Shown: positions 22,754 through 34,172, numbered from the stretch's first letter. The stretch is DNA of 64,000 nucleotides from Capsicum annuum (GCF_002878395.1 NC_061120.1:97148648-97212647); one strand, 5' to 3'. Numbers and translations: made by a program. Notes: generated by a model not told the origin, from the letters alone.

Positions 22754-25548
22754 TGTAATGCCTCGGATTCTGAACCCCAGACACAATATGGTGCTCATAA
22801 TCCCAAAGAACCACAAGCTAACCCATGACTGGTACCTACTGTAATAACTAAATAATAATACTGTATAATGTAGAAATTTGGCAAAAACTTGCCATAAGGT
22901 TCAAAAATGAAATACAACTGTATAACGTATAACAATACCAAAACCAAAACAACTGTCTGAAACTACTCTAGTCTGAAAAGCCTCTAATATGTCTGAACTA
23001 TAGAGTTGATGGGACAATCCCCTAACTAACTCCATCTACTGAAATACTAAATCTAATACAATAATAAAATAAGGAACATCCTCGAATGATAAGGACTCAC
23101 TACTAATTCTACTGCTGCTGGCTGAATTTGAACAACTAAGGGTACTCGGAGCTCATTCATCTGAACCTATGGTATGAGACACCATAGCACAAGAAAAGTA
23201 TGTATCAGTATAGGGGAATATACTAGTATGCTAGCTGAGGTAAGGATAAATGCAAGGGTTCATATTCATGAACATAAAACTGAGTGAATAACGTGAGACT
23301 ACTCAATAAGGAAGCATGCATTAAAACATAAACTGTAACTGAGGTCATACTAACACTTGATAACGAATTTTGAATACTGTCTAACTATTACCTGAGTTTA
23401 CTAATACTATAATAATGATAACTAGATCTCCTAGTACTATATTACAAATGACTATTGTGGGGTCAATCCTATCTAACAGGTGACGCCCAAGATCAATTCT
23501 ATCAGGCGGGTGATCCCTGAATTTACTGATACTAATGCTGATTGATTGTATCCAACAGTCCTAAATCTGTAGAACTATTTGAGTTCTTTACTGAGCTGAG
23601 TTACTATATTTGAAAGTCCTAATTTATGAAATTCTAAACTGAGTTCTATTCTGAAGACTAAGACTAAAACTGAAACTGTGGAAAGTAATCATCTAACTAA
23701 CATATCCTGAATCTGAACTAGTGGGGTCCAACCTATAACCACAGCTAGAAGGGTGTCAGTACCATGGCATGGGTAAAGATACTATGGTGCTCAAGCCTAT
23801 CTGACGGGTGACCCTAAACAAGAAGTCAAGCCTAATTTGACGGGTGACCCCTGAGAGGTAACCAAGCCTTAATCTAATGGGTGACCCGTTATCCTGTTAT
23901 GGCTGTGAAGTTCGTGAGTACAGGGACTTCTACTAAAGACTCTGCCTAATTGATGAGGAACCCATCATCCCTACTCTCGCTCGGTATTGAATCCTGCTCC
24001 CAACTGAATAAACACTAAGCTGATTCTTAGATTATATTGGACTGGGCTAAATATGTTATTGATCATGTTACCTGAATGATCTAACTGAGTTCACTGGGTC
24101 CCCTTGACTGATGGAATACTATTGAATTCTATTTTCTGACTGAATGCCACTGAGTTTTTGAACTGATTATTGGATCTGGGTTAAACAGATATTGAGATTA
24201 CTGAGTTTTTCTAAGTTCTATAACTAACTGAGTTCTACTGAGTTCTAAAACTGACTGATAGTACTACTGAGTGTGACATGACTAAGACTGTTTTGTAACT
24301 AACACTGGCTCTAGGCAAACGGCTAAATTGTTGGCTATTAAATACCCCCAGGACTCTATAGCATGGATAATATAAAGCATGACAATTTTTGGAATAGCAT
24401 GACAGTAGTCTATCATTCACAATATAGTTAATGAGTCATTTCTTCAAACACTTACCATGCATTAACTTGTACATAAATGGGGATCTCATGTTGACATGCT
24501 AAAATGGCACTAATTCATTCACATAGGCATTTATCAAACTTATGGGAAACATGCTTTGGTTATACAACAATTACTACATCCAAGTATCATTGCTACATCA
24601 ATAACTTGCAACTTGAAGGGTTTATCATGAACATCATGCAAATCATCACATGCTAGGATCAAATCTTGGAACTAGAAATATAAAACATGAATCAACACCC
24701 AACAACAATATAAACATGAACTTCAATTTAGATAAATCAAGAAAAACTCATAAATACATAATCTTGTACTTTGAAATGAGATTCTTGGGCTTCATGGGTG
24801 GAAGGGACCCATGAATAAACATCTAACATACCTTAATTCGTGAGTTTCTTGGAGTCCTTGGAGAGATTCTTGGGATTAAACTTGATTTCTTGAGACTAGG
24901 GTTTTCTAATTTGAGATAGAGTGCTTTTGTTCTTAAGGAATAGTGAACATAATGAGCAATTTTGGCTATTGAGGGTATAAATCCCATATTTAGTCTGATT
25001 AGGGGCTTTGGGAAATTACCAAATGGTCCCTGAAATTAAATAATAGAACCTGAACAAAAATCCTAATTTTACATGCTGGTGCAACACGGTGAAATTGTGC
25101 TAGCTCACTGGAAAGCGGATGACTGGGAAACTAGTTGGTGGCACAACGCGGTGGTATCACGTTGCCACCTTGGATACGAACTAGAAAGGCACCGCGACGC
25201 TATTGAATCACGTTGGTGCACTAAAAATTGAAAATTCTAAAATTGAGGCTTGGCACGATGCGCCAATATCGTGGAGGCTCACTGGTTTTTGACAAATGTC
25301 ATTTTGGCTAGCTCCGCGATGCGCTAAAGTACCAGGTGGTTCACTGTCATACTAAAATGGCTCTAACTCTTCTCCTGGGCATCGGATTTAAGTAAATTTT
25401 ATATCGATGGAAAGATTATTCAATTTCTCACACAATAAAAAGTCAAAATCTTTAAAATATTATATGTATAAAAGTGTATTCATATTTAAAGCAAGTCTTT
25501 AACATTTTTGAGATGAATTTAAGCTAGGTAGAAGTACGGGTTGTTGTA
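22754..25548 (-). repeat. 5' LTR of element D (2.8 kb)
   Basis: Starts TGTAATGCCTCGG and ends in GGGTTGTTGTA, a decayed form of the GGGTGTTACA end seen at 20524. It shares the LTR scaffold of A, B and E (GCTAACCCATGACTGG, GTCCAACCTATAACC) and has extra internal repeats of the phrase CTAATCTGACGGGTGACCC at about 23460-23900, where CGGGTGA recurs at least five times. A TATA-like TTTATACCC lies near 24990 in minus orientation. Confidence 0.82.
25075..25340 (-). promoter_or_regulatory. CpG-rich cassette in U3 of element D
   Basis: Four to five degenerate units containing GCAACACGGTG, GGCACAACGCGGTGG, GCACCGCGACGC, GGCACGATGCGCC and CTCCGCGATGCGC, each followed by a phrase like TCACTGG. It is closely related to the cassettes of array A (33895, 41190 and 48365). 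Confidence 0.65.
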
Positions 25549-26562
25549 AACTTGTACTAATCTTGAGCTATCAAGACATTACAATGACATTTAAGTGTAT
25601 ATTTTGCATCACCCATAGAAGATTCATTGGATTCTAAAGTGTAATTTGCCCTCTCTTTATTTTCTTATGGATAACATTGATGGAAATATTTGTTTATTTA
25701 TGTTTATTATCATTATTATTTGCTAGATCTACCCTTAGGATTATGCTAGAATAGGATGCAATTGTGTATGGATTGTGATATATTTTGTATACTTTAGTTT
25801 GGTGATGATGGGTTCTATTATTTCTTGATTAACTTGTTGGGATTTATGGGTGAAAGCCTCAATTACCAAAATGGGTTTGATGGGTGAAAATCTCAAGCTC
25901 TTGAAAGCCTAAACACTCCTTGAAAGAGGGGTTTGGGTGAACTTTAGGATCCCTCATCATTCTTTAAAGAAGGATGTTGGAACCAAGGCAATAGTAGATA
26001 ACTATTAAGTTTAGTTTGCTAATATTAACTATCTTAACATAAGGGTGATTATAAGGTTGACTATCCCTTGGGTACTATCCTAGAAATTAGGGTGCCTATT
26101 TAAGGTATTGGGTGGATTTAATTGACACAATCATTAGGTACTCCAAAGATTCAATGAGTGACATTTTTATCATTTTGTTGAAAAACTAGCCTCAAATACC
26201 TTAAACCTAGCCTACCACATCAACAACGATTCGAATTTGCACCAAATCATCACGATCCCATGCATAATTTTCCCCTAGGAAAGTATGGTCCCAATATCTA
26301 TTTTAATTGATTATACTTGAATTATTCATAGTCTCAAGTTAGTCCTTTAGAATCCCAAGAATTACTTTCACACTTGACAAGATTTAAAAAGCCCTAACCA
26401 TTCTGTACTATAGGTTTGACTCTAGTAAGCAGCTTTTATATCAAATTGACTCAATCGTCACTCACATTATTCCTCATTTATTTGAATCCGACTCTTAGTT
26501 AGGTAAATATATTGATGATGGCCGACATACACTCAAATTGATGTGTAAGTTGAGCGTTATAA
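25549..26562 (+). repeat. LTR of the short Athila-like element
   Basis: The phrases CTCAATTACCAAAATGGG...GATGGGTGAAAATCTCAAG, and CTTGAAAGAGGGGTTTGGGTGAACTTTAGG, are reverse-complement relatives of the Athila LTRs at 58037-58984 and 60437-61300. The 3' end near TTGAGCGTTATA sits 4 bp before the PBS. The 5' edge next to element D is uncertain. Confidence 0.6.
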
Positions 26563-26566
26563 AAAA

Positions 26567-26581
26567 TGGCGCCGTTGCCGG
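26567..26581 (+). other. Primer binding site, tRNA-Asp type
   Basis: TGGCGCCGTTGCCGG is complementary to the 3' end of plant tRNA-Asp, the primer characteristic of Athila/Tat elements. Confidence 0.88.
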
Positions 26582-26716
26582 AAAATAATTTTGTGTATTG
26601 AGTTAGTTTTGAATTTTAGCTTACTTGCTTTGATTCAAACTTGTAATTAGCTGTTTGTGATTTTGTTTTGCTTCTTTTGTTAGTTAGATTCATAGTTATT
26701 TTGTTTAGTTGTTAAT

Positions 26717-27350
26717 ATGGCATCTTGGAATGAAAGTGAATTCGGTGGTGGGAGATCCAATCATGACAATCCATGTCCATATTGTATTAGACCCCACTTT
26801 TAGCAAGATTGTAGATATGCTCCCCAGAGAGAGATATTTGTACCATCTCGATCTTATACGGAGTATGGTTATTCTCTATGTGGAGGTTGATATGGACATT
26901 GGAGTGATTGTCTAAATGCCCCTACCCCCATTATACTAACTAAGTGCTAGTGGATCTGATGATTTTCATAGGTCTTATGGTCAAGAAAAGGAAGAATGAA
27001 CCAAAAAGGGTGGTGTTGAAGCAATGCTTCAAGTTATCTTGGACCGGGTGGAATCAAAGGTGGATAATATGCATCTCATGCATCAATCCATGAGGGCATG
27101 TAATGAGTAAATCACAAGGATAGAATAAGTGGGTGTGGAGGCTAATCTTCTAGAAACATGAGTGGGCCCACTCTTCAAAATGAGATCAATATTGATGAAA
27201 CCTTGGTGATTTACCAACCAACTAAACCAAATATCAGAGAAGATGTCGAAACTGAGGAAATAGAACTAGAGTCAGAATAAGAAGACAAGCAAAATCCTTA
27301 TGAAGACTCTAGTCCATTTCTGTGTGAAGATTACTAATGGAATGCGACTC
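26717..27350 (+). pseudogene. Small CCHC-type protein remnant, Athila-like element
   Basis: The ATG at 26717 begins MASWNESEFGGG and runs into a zinc-knuckle-like motif, CPYC...H....DC, with a stop inside (HF*QDC). After that the frame is broken, with an acidic tract (EDVETEEIELESE) near 27240-27280. I do not recognise the protein. The placement suits a gag-like RNA-binding protein, but a CCHC motif this close to the N terminus is unusual for Gag. Confidence 0.45.
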
Positions 27351-27399
27351 CAAAATTAGGGAAAAGGCCCCATCTACCCACTTTTCAACATTTTGCTTG

Positions 27400-27804
27400 G
27401 TGGATTTGATAAAAGTCAATCCACCCAATCAAGTGATGAAATTTGAGAGAAGGAGCAATTTCCTTATATTTTTTAATATGACCTTCCATATAGGCATACT
27501 AAAGTCCCAAACTTGAAGTCAAAGAAGTGTAAAGAACAGTGTCCAATTAGTGGCCTTTCAAATGTTCATAACGATACCCAACGAGCCTACTCAGAAGCTT
27601 GATGTGAAGTTGGGTAAAATATTCAAGTCTTCAAAGTGGCACGATAGAGATAGTATCAATGCTCCCTTCCCTTGCCCCCAAGTGCCACAAAGATATATTG
27701 ATCGAAAGTTGGGGCACCGTTTCAAGTATTCCAAGTGGAGACATAAATGAAAGCTGAAGAATATAGAGTCGTGACCTTAAACCAAGCACTTGATGGGAGG
27801 CAAG
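27400..27804 (+). pseudogene. Repeat-containing short ORF and post-pol motif, Athila-like
   Basis: A 66-codon open segment at 27550-27750 contains two copies of a short module: KLDVKLGKIFKSSKW and YIDRKLGHRFKYSKW, about 35 residues apart. It is followed at 27768-27804 by GTCGTGACC...CTTGATGGGAGGCAAGC, the phrase found after pol in Athila elements (compare 14868-14890). Function unknown. The duplication suggests a small repeat protein or a decayed linker. Confidence 0.4.
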
Positions 27805-27959
27805 CCATCATTTTCATTTTTCTATTATTTCTTTTTAAATAAGTCACAATATCTTAAACTCTTTGTAGGTGCTTGAGGCTGGTTAGAAGGAGAAAAATAA
27901 AGGGACAACTAAGTTTGAAAGAGTAGCAACTATGCAGAAAAATAAGGCAAAATAGAAAA

Positions 27960-28085
27960 GTAGACGGCCTTAGATACCACGACTGTGAATTGAGGACGGC
28001 GATCACGGTAACGCAATCGGACCAATCAGGCTGCGATCGTATCTCTGTGTCCACATTTCAACACGGTTATAAATGCGGTTGTTGG
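27960..28085 (+). promoter_or_regulatory. CpG-rich box in the 3' region of the Athila-like element
   Basis: CpG-containing phrases (ACGGCGATCACGGTAACGC, GCTGCGATCGTATC, AACACGGTT) cluster in about 120 bp. They belong to the same CGATCG-centred class as 54795-54890 and 55420-55475 in Athila element 2. Confidence 0.45.
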
Positions 28086-29084
28086 GAGTCCTTTAGACCC
28101 TTCTTATAATTTTATGTTATGAAGTGAGGTCACTACAAATCTTTTTAAGTTGGGTGTGTGTGGCCCTGCTAAGTTCCCATGTTGGCAAATCACGGTTTCC
28201 AGCATATAGTCATCTGACTCGTGCTTTCTTCGGGTAACCATCTAACTCACATCAATTAAGCCTTAAGTATGATATATAAGGAAAACATGCATCATGCTCA
28301 CAACATTCTTTTCTTCTTTTCATTCGAGGAAATTCCTCCGCAGGGTATCATTATACCCCAACTTACAAGTCATCAGTACCACATCAATTCTCAAAACTTC
28401 TTATACAAATCATAGTATGAACACCAACAATACTCCCATACACCGACACATGCATAATGATTCCCAACAGGTAATAGTCAAGAAATTCATCATTTATAAT
28501 GTAGTACAATAGTGGATATAAAACCCATGCTCTCAGTAGTTTAATAATAGGATCATGTGGAGTACATAAAACAACATTATGGGGATTAAAAGATTCACAA
28601 CTCATGTTCATAATACCTTTCAAAATTCAAATCTCATGTCCACCATTTCAACAATTAAGATATATAAGCAAACAACCCCATGATCTTTCAATATTCTTCT
28701 TAAAGCCATATCACAATGCATGCTTTTTATGTTAAAAATGAAACCCCATTTATAATTTCATGCATACTTAAGTAATTATTAAAATCTTGTTTAAATTCAT
28801 ATCAAAATCATGCCCATGAGATTAGGACAACCCCACATACCTTATTTTTTTAAGAAGAGCGAGAAACCCAAATCGTAATTGAGTCTTTGGAGTTTTGGAC
28901 CTTGAGGATGAACTTTGATCCCTGGGGAATGGATTAGGGTTTTCATATTGAGAGAATAAGAGAGGTTTTTGATGAATTATGCTCTTCTTAAGTTAAAGAT
29001 CGTGTTATGACTGAGTTATGATAGGCAAAAATAGACTAAAATACCCTTCCTCGCCCAAAATTTACAAGAAAAACATGAACTAGT

Positions 29085-29165
29085 ACTCGATGCGTTAACT
29101 AATGTAGTGCATTGATATCTCAGCGGGCCACTATTTCATCGATGCAACCATCGAGGGGGCGCTTC
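29085..29165 (-). promoter_or_regulatory. CpG-rich cassette in U3 of element C (3' LTR)
   Basis: Phrases ACTCGATGCGTTAAC, CAGCGGGCCACTATTTCATCG and CATCGAGGGGGCGC. In transcription direction it is followed by AAGGGTATTTTAGTCTA (complement of 29034-29050). Confidence 0.5.
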
Positions 29166-29256
29166 AAATTCATATCGAGTCACTGTTTCCAACATCTAAG
29201 CACACCTCTAACGTTATCTAAAAAATCCAAAACAACCCCGACACATCCGTTTTACT

Positions 29257-29275
29257 CCCCCCCCCCCCCCCCCCC
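29257..29275. repeat. Cytosine homopolymer (19 C)
   Basis: A run of 19 C interrupts the LTR between TTTTACT and GATCATGAATC. The matching place in the 5' LTR (about 53060) has only CTCCCTCAATCATG, so the run expanded in this copy or is a sequencing or assembly artefact. Confidence 0.9.
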
Positions 29276-29457
29276 GATCATGAATCAACTTAAAAATCCA
29301 TTATGCAAGGTTGGAAAAATCGATTTAAAAATCACAAAAGTTTAGGAGCTTAAAATATGACTAAGTCCTTCTGATACTTAGGAAATTTTCAGATGATTAA
29401 CCCTTTAAGCATGCTACGAAGTGAGATATTAAGTCGAGGACATCATAGGGTATTACA

Positions 29458-29474
29458 TTATCCCCCCCTTGGGA
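29458..29474 (-). other. Polypurine tract of element C
   Basis: The minus strand reads CCCAAGGGGGGGATAA immediately before the 3' LTR. Confidence 0.7.
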
Positions 29475-29589
29475 TCATTCGTCCCCAAATGATGGCTCAA
29501 AACACAACCAAGAACTACTTTAAACACACTAGGGAAAATATAAAGAGAGTAGGATATGATTCGTACCATTTAGGCCACCATTTATAGTC

Positions 29590-30920
29590 TCAAAGAGGGT
29601 TGGGTACCTGATTCGCATATCATTTTCTGATTCCCAAGTAGCTTCCTCAGCTTTTTTATTTCCCCAAAGAACCTTAGCGAAGCTATTTCCCTATTCCTTA
29701 GTTTCTGAACTTGGTGGTCAAAGATAGAAATAGGTTCTTTTTCATATGATAGAGAGTCTGTCACCTCGATCTCCTCTACAAGCAACATTAGGGAATGGTC
29801 TCCAATGCACTTTTTCAACATGGACACATGGAATACTGGATGAACGAAAGTTAGACTTGAGGGAAATTCTAACTCATAAGAAACACCACCTATCCTTCTT
29901 ATAATCTGGTATGGTCCTATATAGTGAGGAATTAGCTTCCCTTTCTTCCCGAATCACATGACTCCCTTTATAGGGAAGACTTTTAGAAATATCCAATCAC
30001 CCACCTCAAATTCCAGCTCCCTTCTCCTAACACCAACGTAGGATTTCTGGTGACTCTAAGCTATATTAAGTTGCTCTCTAATGATTTTATCCTTTTCCAT
30101 TGCCTAGTGAACAAGATCAAGCCCATACAACCGCATTTCACCCACCTCATACCACCCAATCAATGATCTATATCTTCTTCCATAAAGTGCTTCTAAAGGA
30201 TCCATCTTAATGCTGGCATGGTAGCTATTATTACAGGCGAACTCTATCAATGGGAAATGATCTCTCCAAATACCCTTGAAGTCAATTACACAGGCCCTCA
30301 ACATATCCTTTAGGGTCTGAATGGTGCATTCAGCTTATCCATAGATCTGAGGGTGGAATGCAGTACTAAGGTTCACTTGGGTACCTAAACCCCTCAAAAA
30401 AAAAATTCCAAAACTGTAAAGAGCATTGCGTACCTTGATCTGATATAATGGATACAGGTGCCCCATGCAAGAGAACTATTTCTATAATGTACAGCTTGGC
30501 ATAATCATCTCCTGAATAATTAGTCCTCAAAGGGAAAAAGTGAGCTAACTTTATCATCTCCACAATTACCTAAATGGAATCGTATTGGTTTTGGGACCTC
30601 AGAAGTCCCGTGATCAAATCCATATTATTCATCTCCCATTTCCTCATAGGCAAGGTTATTTCTTTAGAAGTACCACCTGGTCTCAACATACCTCAAAGAG
30701 TGAGCCTTGTCGAGGATCCTCTCTCACAAACCATACACATTCGGTACACAGAGCCTGCCTTGGTATCTCAAAATACTATCACCGCTAATTTCAAATGCCA
30801 TCATCTTTTTTTGACCCATATTGTTCTTAATTTGCATCAAGATGGGGTCTTCGGCCTGCTTCTCCTTAACTTAAGCACATAGGAAAGATTTAGATATCTC
30901 ATGCACCACTACTCTTTTAT
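29590..30920 (-). pseudogene. Integrase of element C, zinc finger deleted
   Basis: In minus orientation the linker LRYQGRLCVPNVYGL (about 30790-30740) runs to AHSLRY and then directly to RPGGT (about 30690). The HHCC zinc-binding domain that normally lies between them is missing. The core follows: MNMDLITGLL, then 30563-30366 with DDYAKLYI and ISDQGTQ (second catalytic Asp present), then 30304-30104 ([34 protein letters not shown]). The C-terminal module is at 29827-29582 (MSMLKKCIGDHS...ISIFDHQVQKLRNREIA). Stops and frameshifts separate the parts. Confidence 0.8.
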
Positions 30921-32092
30921 ATTCAAAATCCAGAAGTCACACCTCTATATTTGTAATCTGGTGAATATCTTTAACCATCTCCCTTTTTCCTTCCTCAACA
31001 TAAGAAAGACTGCCTATAGATAATCTGCTGAGGGCATTGGCCACCACATTCGCCTTGCCTAGATAATAGTGCAGTCTCATGTCATAATCCTTCAATAGTT
31101 CCAACCACCACCTTTGCCTAAGATTCAATACTTTCTATGATAAGACATACTGTAAACTTTTATGGTCAGTGAAAATATCAACATGTACCCCATACAGATA
31201 ATGCCGCCATATTTTAAGTGCAAACACCTCAGCCGCTGACTCAAAGTCATGGGAAGGGTAGTTTCACTTGTGCACCTTCAACTGCCTAAATGTATAAGAT
31301 ACTACCTTACTATGTTGCATAAGTACACACCAAAATTCCACTTGGGACACATCACATTACATAACAAAACCCTTTGTACCTTCAGGAAGAGTCAAAACAA
31401 GTGCAATAGTCAACTTGTCTTTCAACTTCTTAAAACTATTCTCATAGAAGTAAGACCATACAAATTTTTTCTTTTTTCTTTGTCAATCTGGTAAGTGAGC
31501 AGCTATGGAAGAAACACTTTCCACGAACCATTTGTAATACCCTTCAAAACCCAAGAAGCTCTGGATATCGATTGGAGTCCTGGGTCTAAGCCATTTTCTC
31601 ACTACCTTAATCTTTTGGGGATCAACTTTAATTCCCTCACTAGACATAATATGCCCAAAAAAGGCAATAACACTAAGCCAGAATTCACACTTTGAGAATT
31701 CTGCATACAATTTATGATCCTTGAGGGTTTGAAGAATAATTCGGAGGTGATTGCAATGATCCTCTTCACTCATAGAATAAATCAAAATGTCATCAGTGAA
31801 AACTATAAAAAACGGATCTAGAAACTTATGCAACACCCTATTCATTAAGTCCATGAAATCTACAAGGGCGTTAGTCAATCCGAAGGACATGATTAAGAAT
31901 TCATAATGGCCATGTCTAGTTCGAAAAGCAGTTTTGGAAGTATCTACCTCCCTAACCTTCAACTGGTGATACCACGAACGAAGGTCTATCTTGGAGAAAT
32001 ACTTAGCACCCTGAAGTTGGTCAAAGAGATCATCAATTCTAGGAAAAGGATATTTGTTCTAAACCATGACCTTATTCAGTTGATAGTAGTCT
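30921..32092 (-). pseudogene. RT and RNase H of element C, downstream part
   Basis: A 160-codon open segment (31962-31483) holds the RT palm: [25 protein letters not shown], catalytic FTDDILIYS with both aspartates, and [11 protein letters not shown]. RNase H follows with [13 protein letters not shown] and FTDHKSL, so its three acidic residues are present. Its tail is at 31128-30937 (MNLRQRWWLELLKDYDMRLHYYLGKANVVANALSRLS). Upstream the frame runs to DYYQLNKVMV and is cut by array A at 32092. Confidence 0.85.
32088..32092. repeat. Target site duplication of array A, left copy
   Basis: AGTCT directly precedes the left LTR. The five bases after the right LTR (48838-48842) are AGTAT, matching at four of five positions. 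Confidence 0.75.
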
Positions 32093-33828
32093 TGTAACGC
32101 CCCAAGAACCTATCCTGAGATGTCACATGGTACTTAAGGCCACACATGGCCTCAAGCTAACCCTCTAAGCCTGTCATCACTTTCATAACTTATTATAACG
32201 CTAATCATGCAAAAATAGGGAAGAACAATCATGTCATGAACTTGAACATACATAATGATGAAGAAATACTGGCCTGTACAAACAAAATTCTCAAATTTCT
32301 ATATATACTGGTACTCTAGTCTGACAATAGCCTATACAACATAAGACTAAGGAGCCATTGGTATAGATCCCCAAATAACTCATACTAAACTGAAAAGAAA
32401 CAACCATCTACTAACAAAGCAAAATCAAGGACATAGGTCCTCGAACCATGAGACTCACCAACTGCAGAAATGTAAAAAAAGGTACTCAAAGATCACTGTT
32501 GTTGCTGGGACTGAGCACCGAACATGCATCACGAGGAAATATAGAACACAGAGGAGTATGGGAATCATTACTTGGTAATGTACTGAGTATGTGGGGGTGT
32601 ATGCAGCATTATAAACATTATCATAAATATATAAGAAAATCATGCATGCTATCAATAATGAATCTCTTCTCTTGAATTAGATGAAATATATTCCTTATAA
32701 ATTATCAATTGTAATGCAAGCATTGTAAATCTCATAAATCATTATACTCAACTCAAAATCTTTAACTCAAGACTTAGAGTAACTTGGTGATACTAGAAAC
32801 GTAAACTCTTATGGACTTGGGATTTTCTTATAACCGACATAAACTATATGAGCTTACATGGAGTCCAACGTCTTGCCCATATTGGGGAGAGTTGTTCTAT
32901 CCTTGCCATCGGAGTAGAACCTTAACTAAAGTGATCACTGTCTTGGCCTTTGTCCCTTAATCTTTATCCTATGGTGGCATGTATTTCTGGGGAAGTAGGA
33001 TGCACTAAACCCACACTTCCCACTCGGTGCTAAATACTACTCCCAAACTAAATCTCAGAGAAAACGTAAGGAAATCCACCTTAATCAACTGAAGGGTCTA
33101 ACATAGAGACTAAAATCATAAATATATCTCATCGGTAAATCATAAATAATTTTTGGATTCCTAACTGGACTCAACTCAAAACAATTTTTCTCAACATTAA
33201 GTGGACTTGCTTATTAACTCATATCAAATGTCAAAACTTCAAGAAAGCATCATAAGATTCATTCTTGACTCTTAAACTCAAACGTCAATATATATATATA
33301 TTCAATAATCAACTTCTCATGGAAAAGCTTAAAATCATGACTCTTATCATTTATCACTTGGAAATCATCAATTCTAATTCATAGTAGCAATATACAATTC
33401 ATAGCATAAGTTCTCAATTTAGGAAATAAAATAATGAAATAGTCATGTATATCAATCTTGAACATCTCAATTCTACTAACTCAATCATAAAGTAATTTGG
33501 GTATAAACCCACTTTGCACAATCATGAAATTCCAATAGAAAAAAATCAATTCTTTGGGCACAAGAATGAAAGGATATTTTTGTTCAAGCCCCACATACCT
33601 TGATTATGATTTTGAGATGAATAAACTTGATTGGAACTTCTTTTCCCACTTCTTGACTTTGGGTTCTTGATGTTCTTGACTTGGAAGTTTTGAATCTTGA
33701 ACTAATTTGTGAAAACTACGCCTCAATTTTGAGATCTTTAGACAAGAATTGGATGGGATTTTGGATAGAAACCCTAGCTTTTGGATGGAATGGAAGAGGA
33801 AAATAAGGATTTTCTCCTCTATTTGTAC

Positions 33829-33836
33829 ATATATAG
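33829..33836 (-). promoter_or_regulatory. TATA box of the left A LTR
   Basis: The minus strand reads CCCACTATATATGTAC, followed by a purine-rich leader and an AGAAACCCTAG-type segment near 33765. Equivalents at 41114-41123 and 48281-48294 have longer TA runs. Confidence 0.6.
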
Positions 33837-33894
33837 TGGGTAAGGACGGGTGGAAAGACCACAATACCCTTGAGAAAATTCTAGAACTGGAGCC

Positions 33895-34172
33895 CGATTT
33901 TCGTCTCTGGCGCAATGTGCCATGATCGTGGACCTTCACTGGATTTTGAAAATTGATAAACTGCTCAGTGGCACGATGCGGTGAAGTCGCATTTGCCATC
34001 TTGGTCGTGACCTGGAAGGGCACCGTGATGCGGTGGAATCGCGTTGGTTCACTAGAATTTGACAATTCTGATATTAAGCCTTGGCGCAACATGCCAATAT
34101 CGCAAAGGCTCACTGGAAAATGACAATTGCCAATTTGGCTGTCTCCGCGACGCGCTAAAGTGCTAGGTGGCA
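33895..34172 (-). promoter_or_regulatory. CpG-rich cassette in U3 of the left A LTR
   Basis: Five degenerate units of about 50-60 bp, headed GGCGCAATGTGCC, GGCACGATGCGGTG, GCACCGTGATGCGGTGG, GGCGCAACATGCC and CTCCGCGACGCGC, each followed by phrases like TTCACTGG and TTTGACAATT. It lies 60-340 bp upstream of the TATA box. Between them sits the phrase AAGGGTATTGTGGTCTTTCC on the minus strand. Confidence 0.65.

Larger units (their letters stand above)
20412..25548 (-). mobile_element. Element D: gag-only LTR element
   Basis: Minus orientation: 5' LTR (25548-22754), PBS (22750-22737), gag (22530-21370), about 0.85 kb of non-coding sequence, polypurine tract and a 113-bp scrap of 3' LTR (20524-20412). 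No protease, RT or integrase lies between gag and the polypurine tract, and the non-coding part resembles element B. It may therefore be a gag-encoding non-autonomous family rather than a simple deletion. Confidence 0.75.
25549..28164 (+). mobile_element. Short + strand Athila-like element (5' LTR to 3' UTR)
   Basis: A + strand element with LTR (25549-26562), tRNA-Asp PBS, two small decayed open regions and a CpG-rich segment, then cut at about 28164 by the LTR of element C. It has no recognisable protease, RT or integrase. The internal part present is only about 1.6 kb, whereas Athila elements normally carry several kb of gag-pol, so it is either a non-autonomous family or strongly deleted. 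Confidence 0.6.
28165..29457 (-). repeat. 3' LTR of element C (truncated)
   Basis: Colinear with about 51955-53247, starting near ATAGTCATCTGACTCGTG and ending GGGTATTACA. The U5-side 0.8 kb present in the 5' LTR is absent. Open frames here (for example 28294-28512) are LTR sequence, not genes. Confidence 0.85.

Noticed and set aside
29112..29345. Open frame with a run of eight prolines
   Set aside because: The prolines come from the C19 homopolymer in the LTR of element C.
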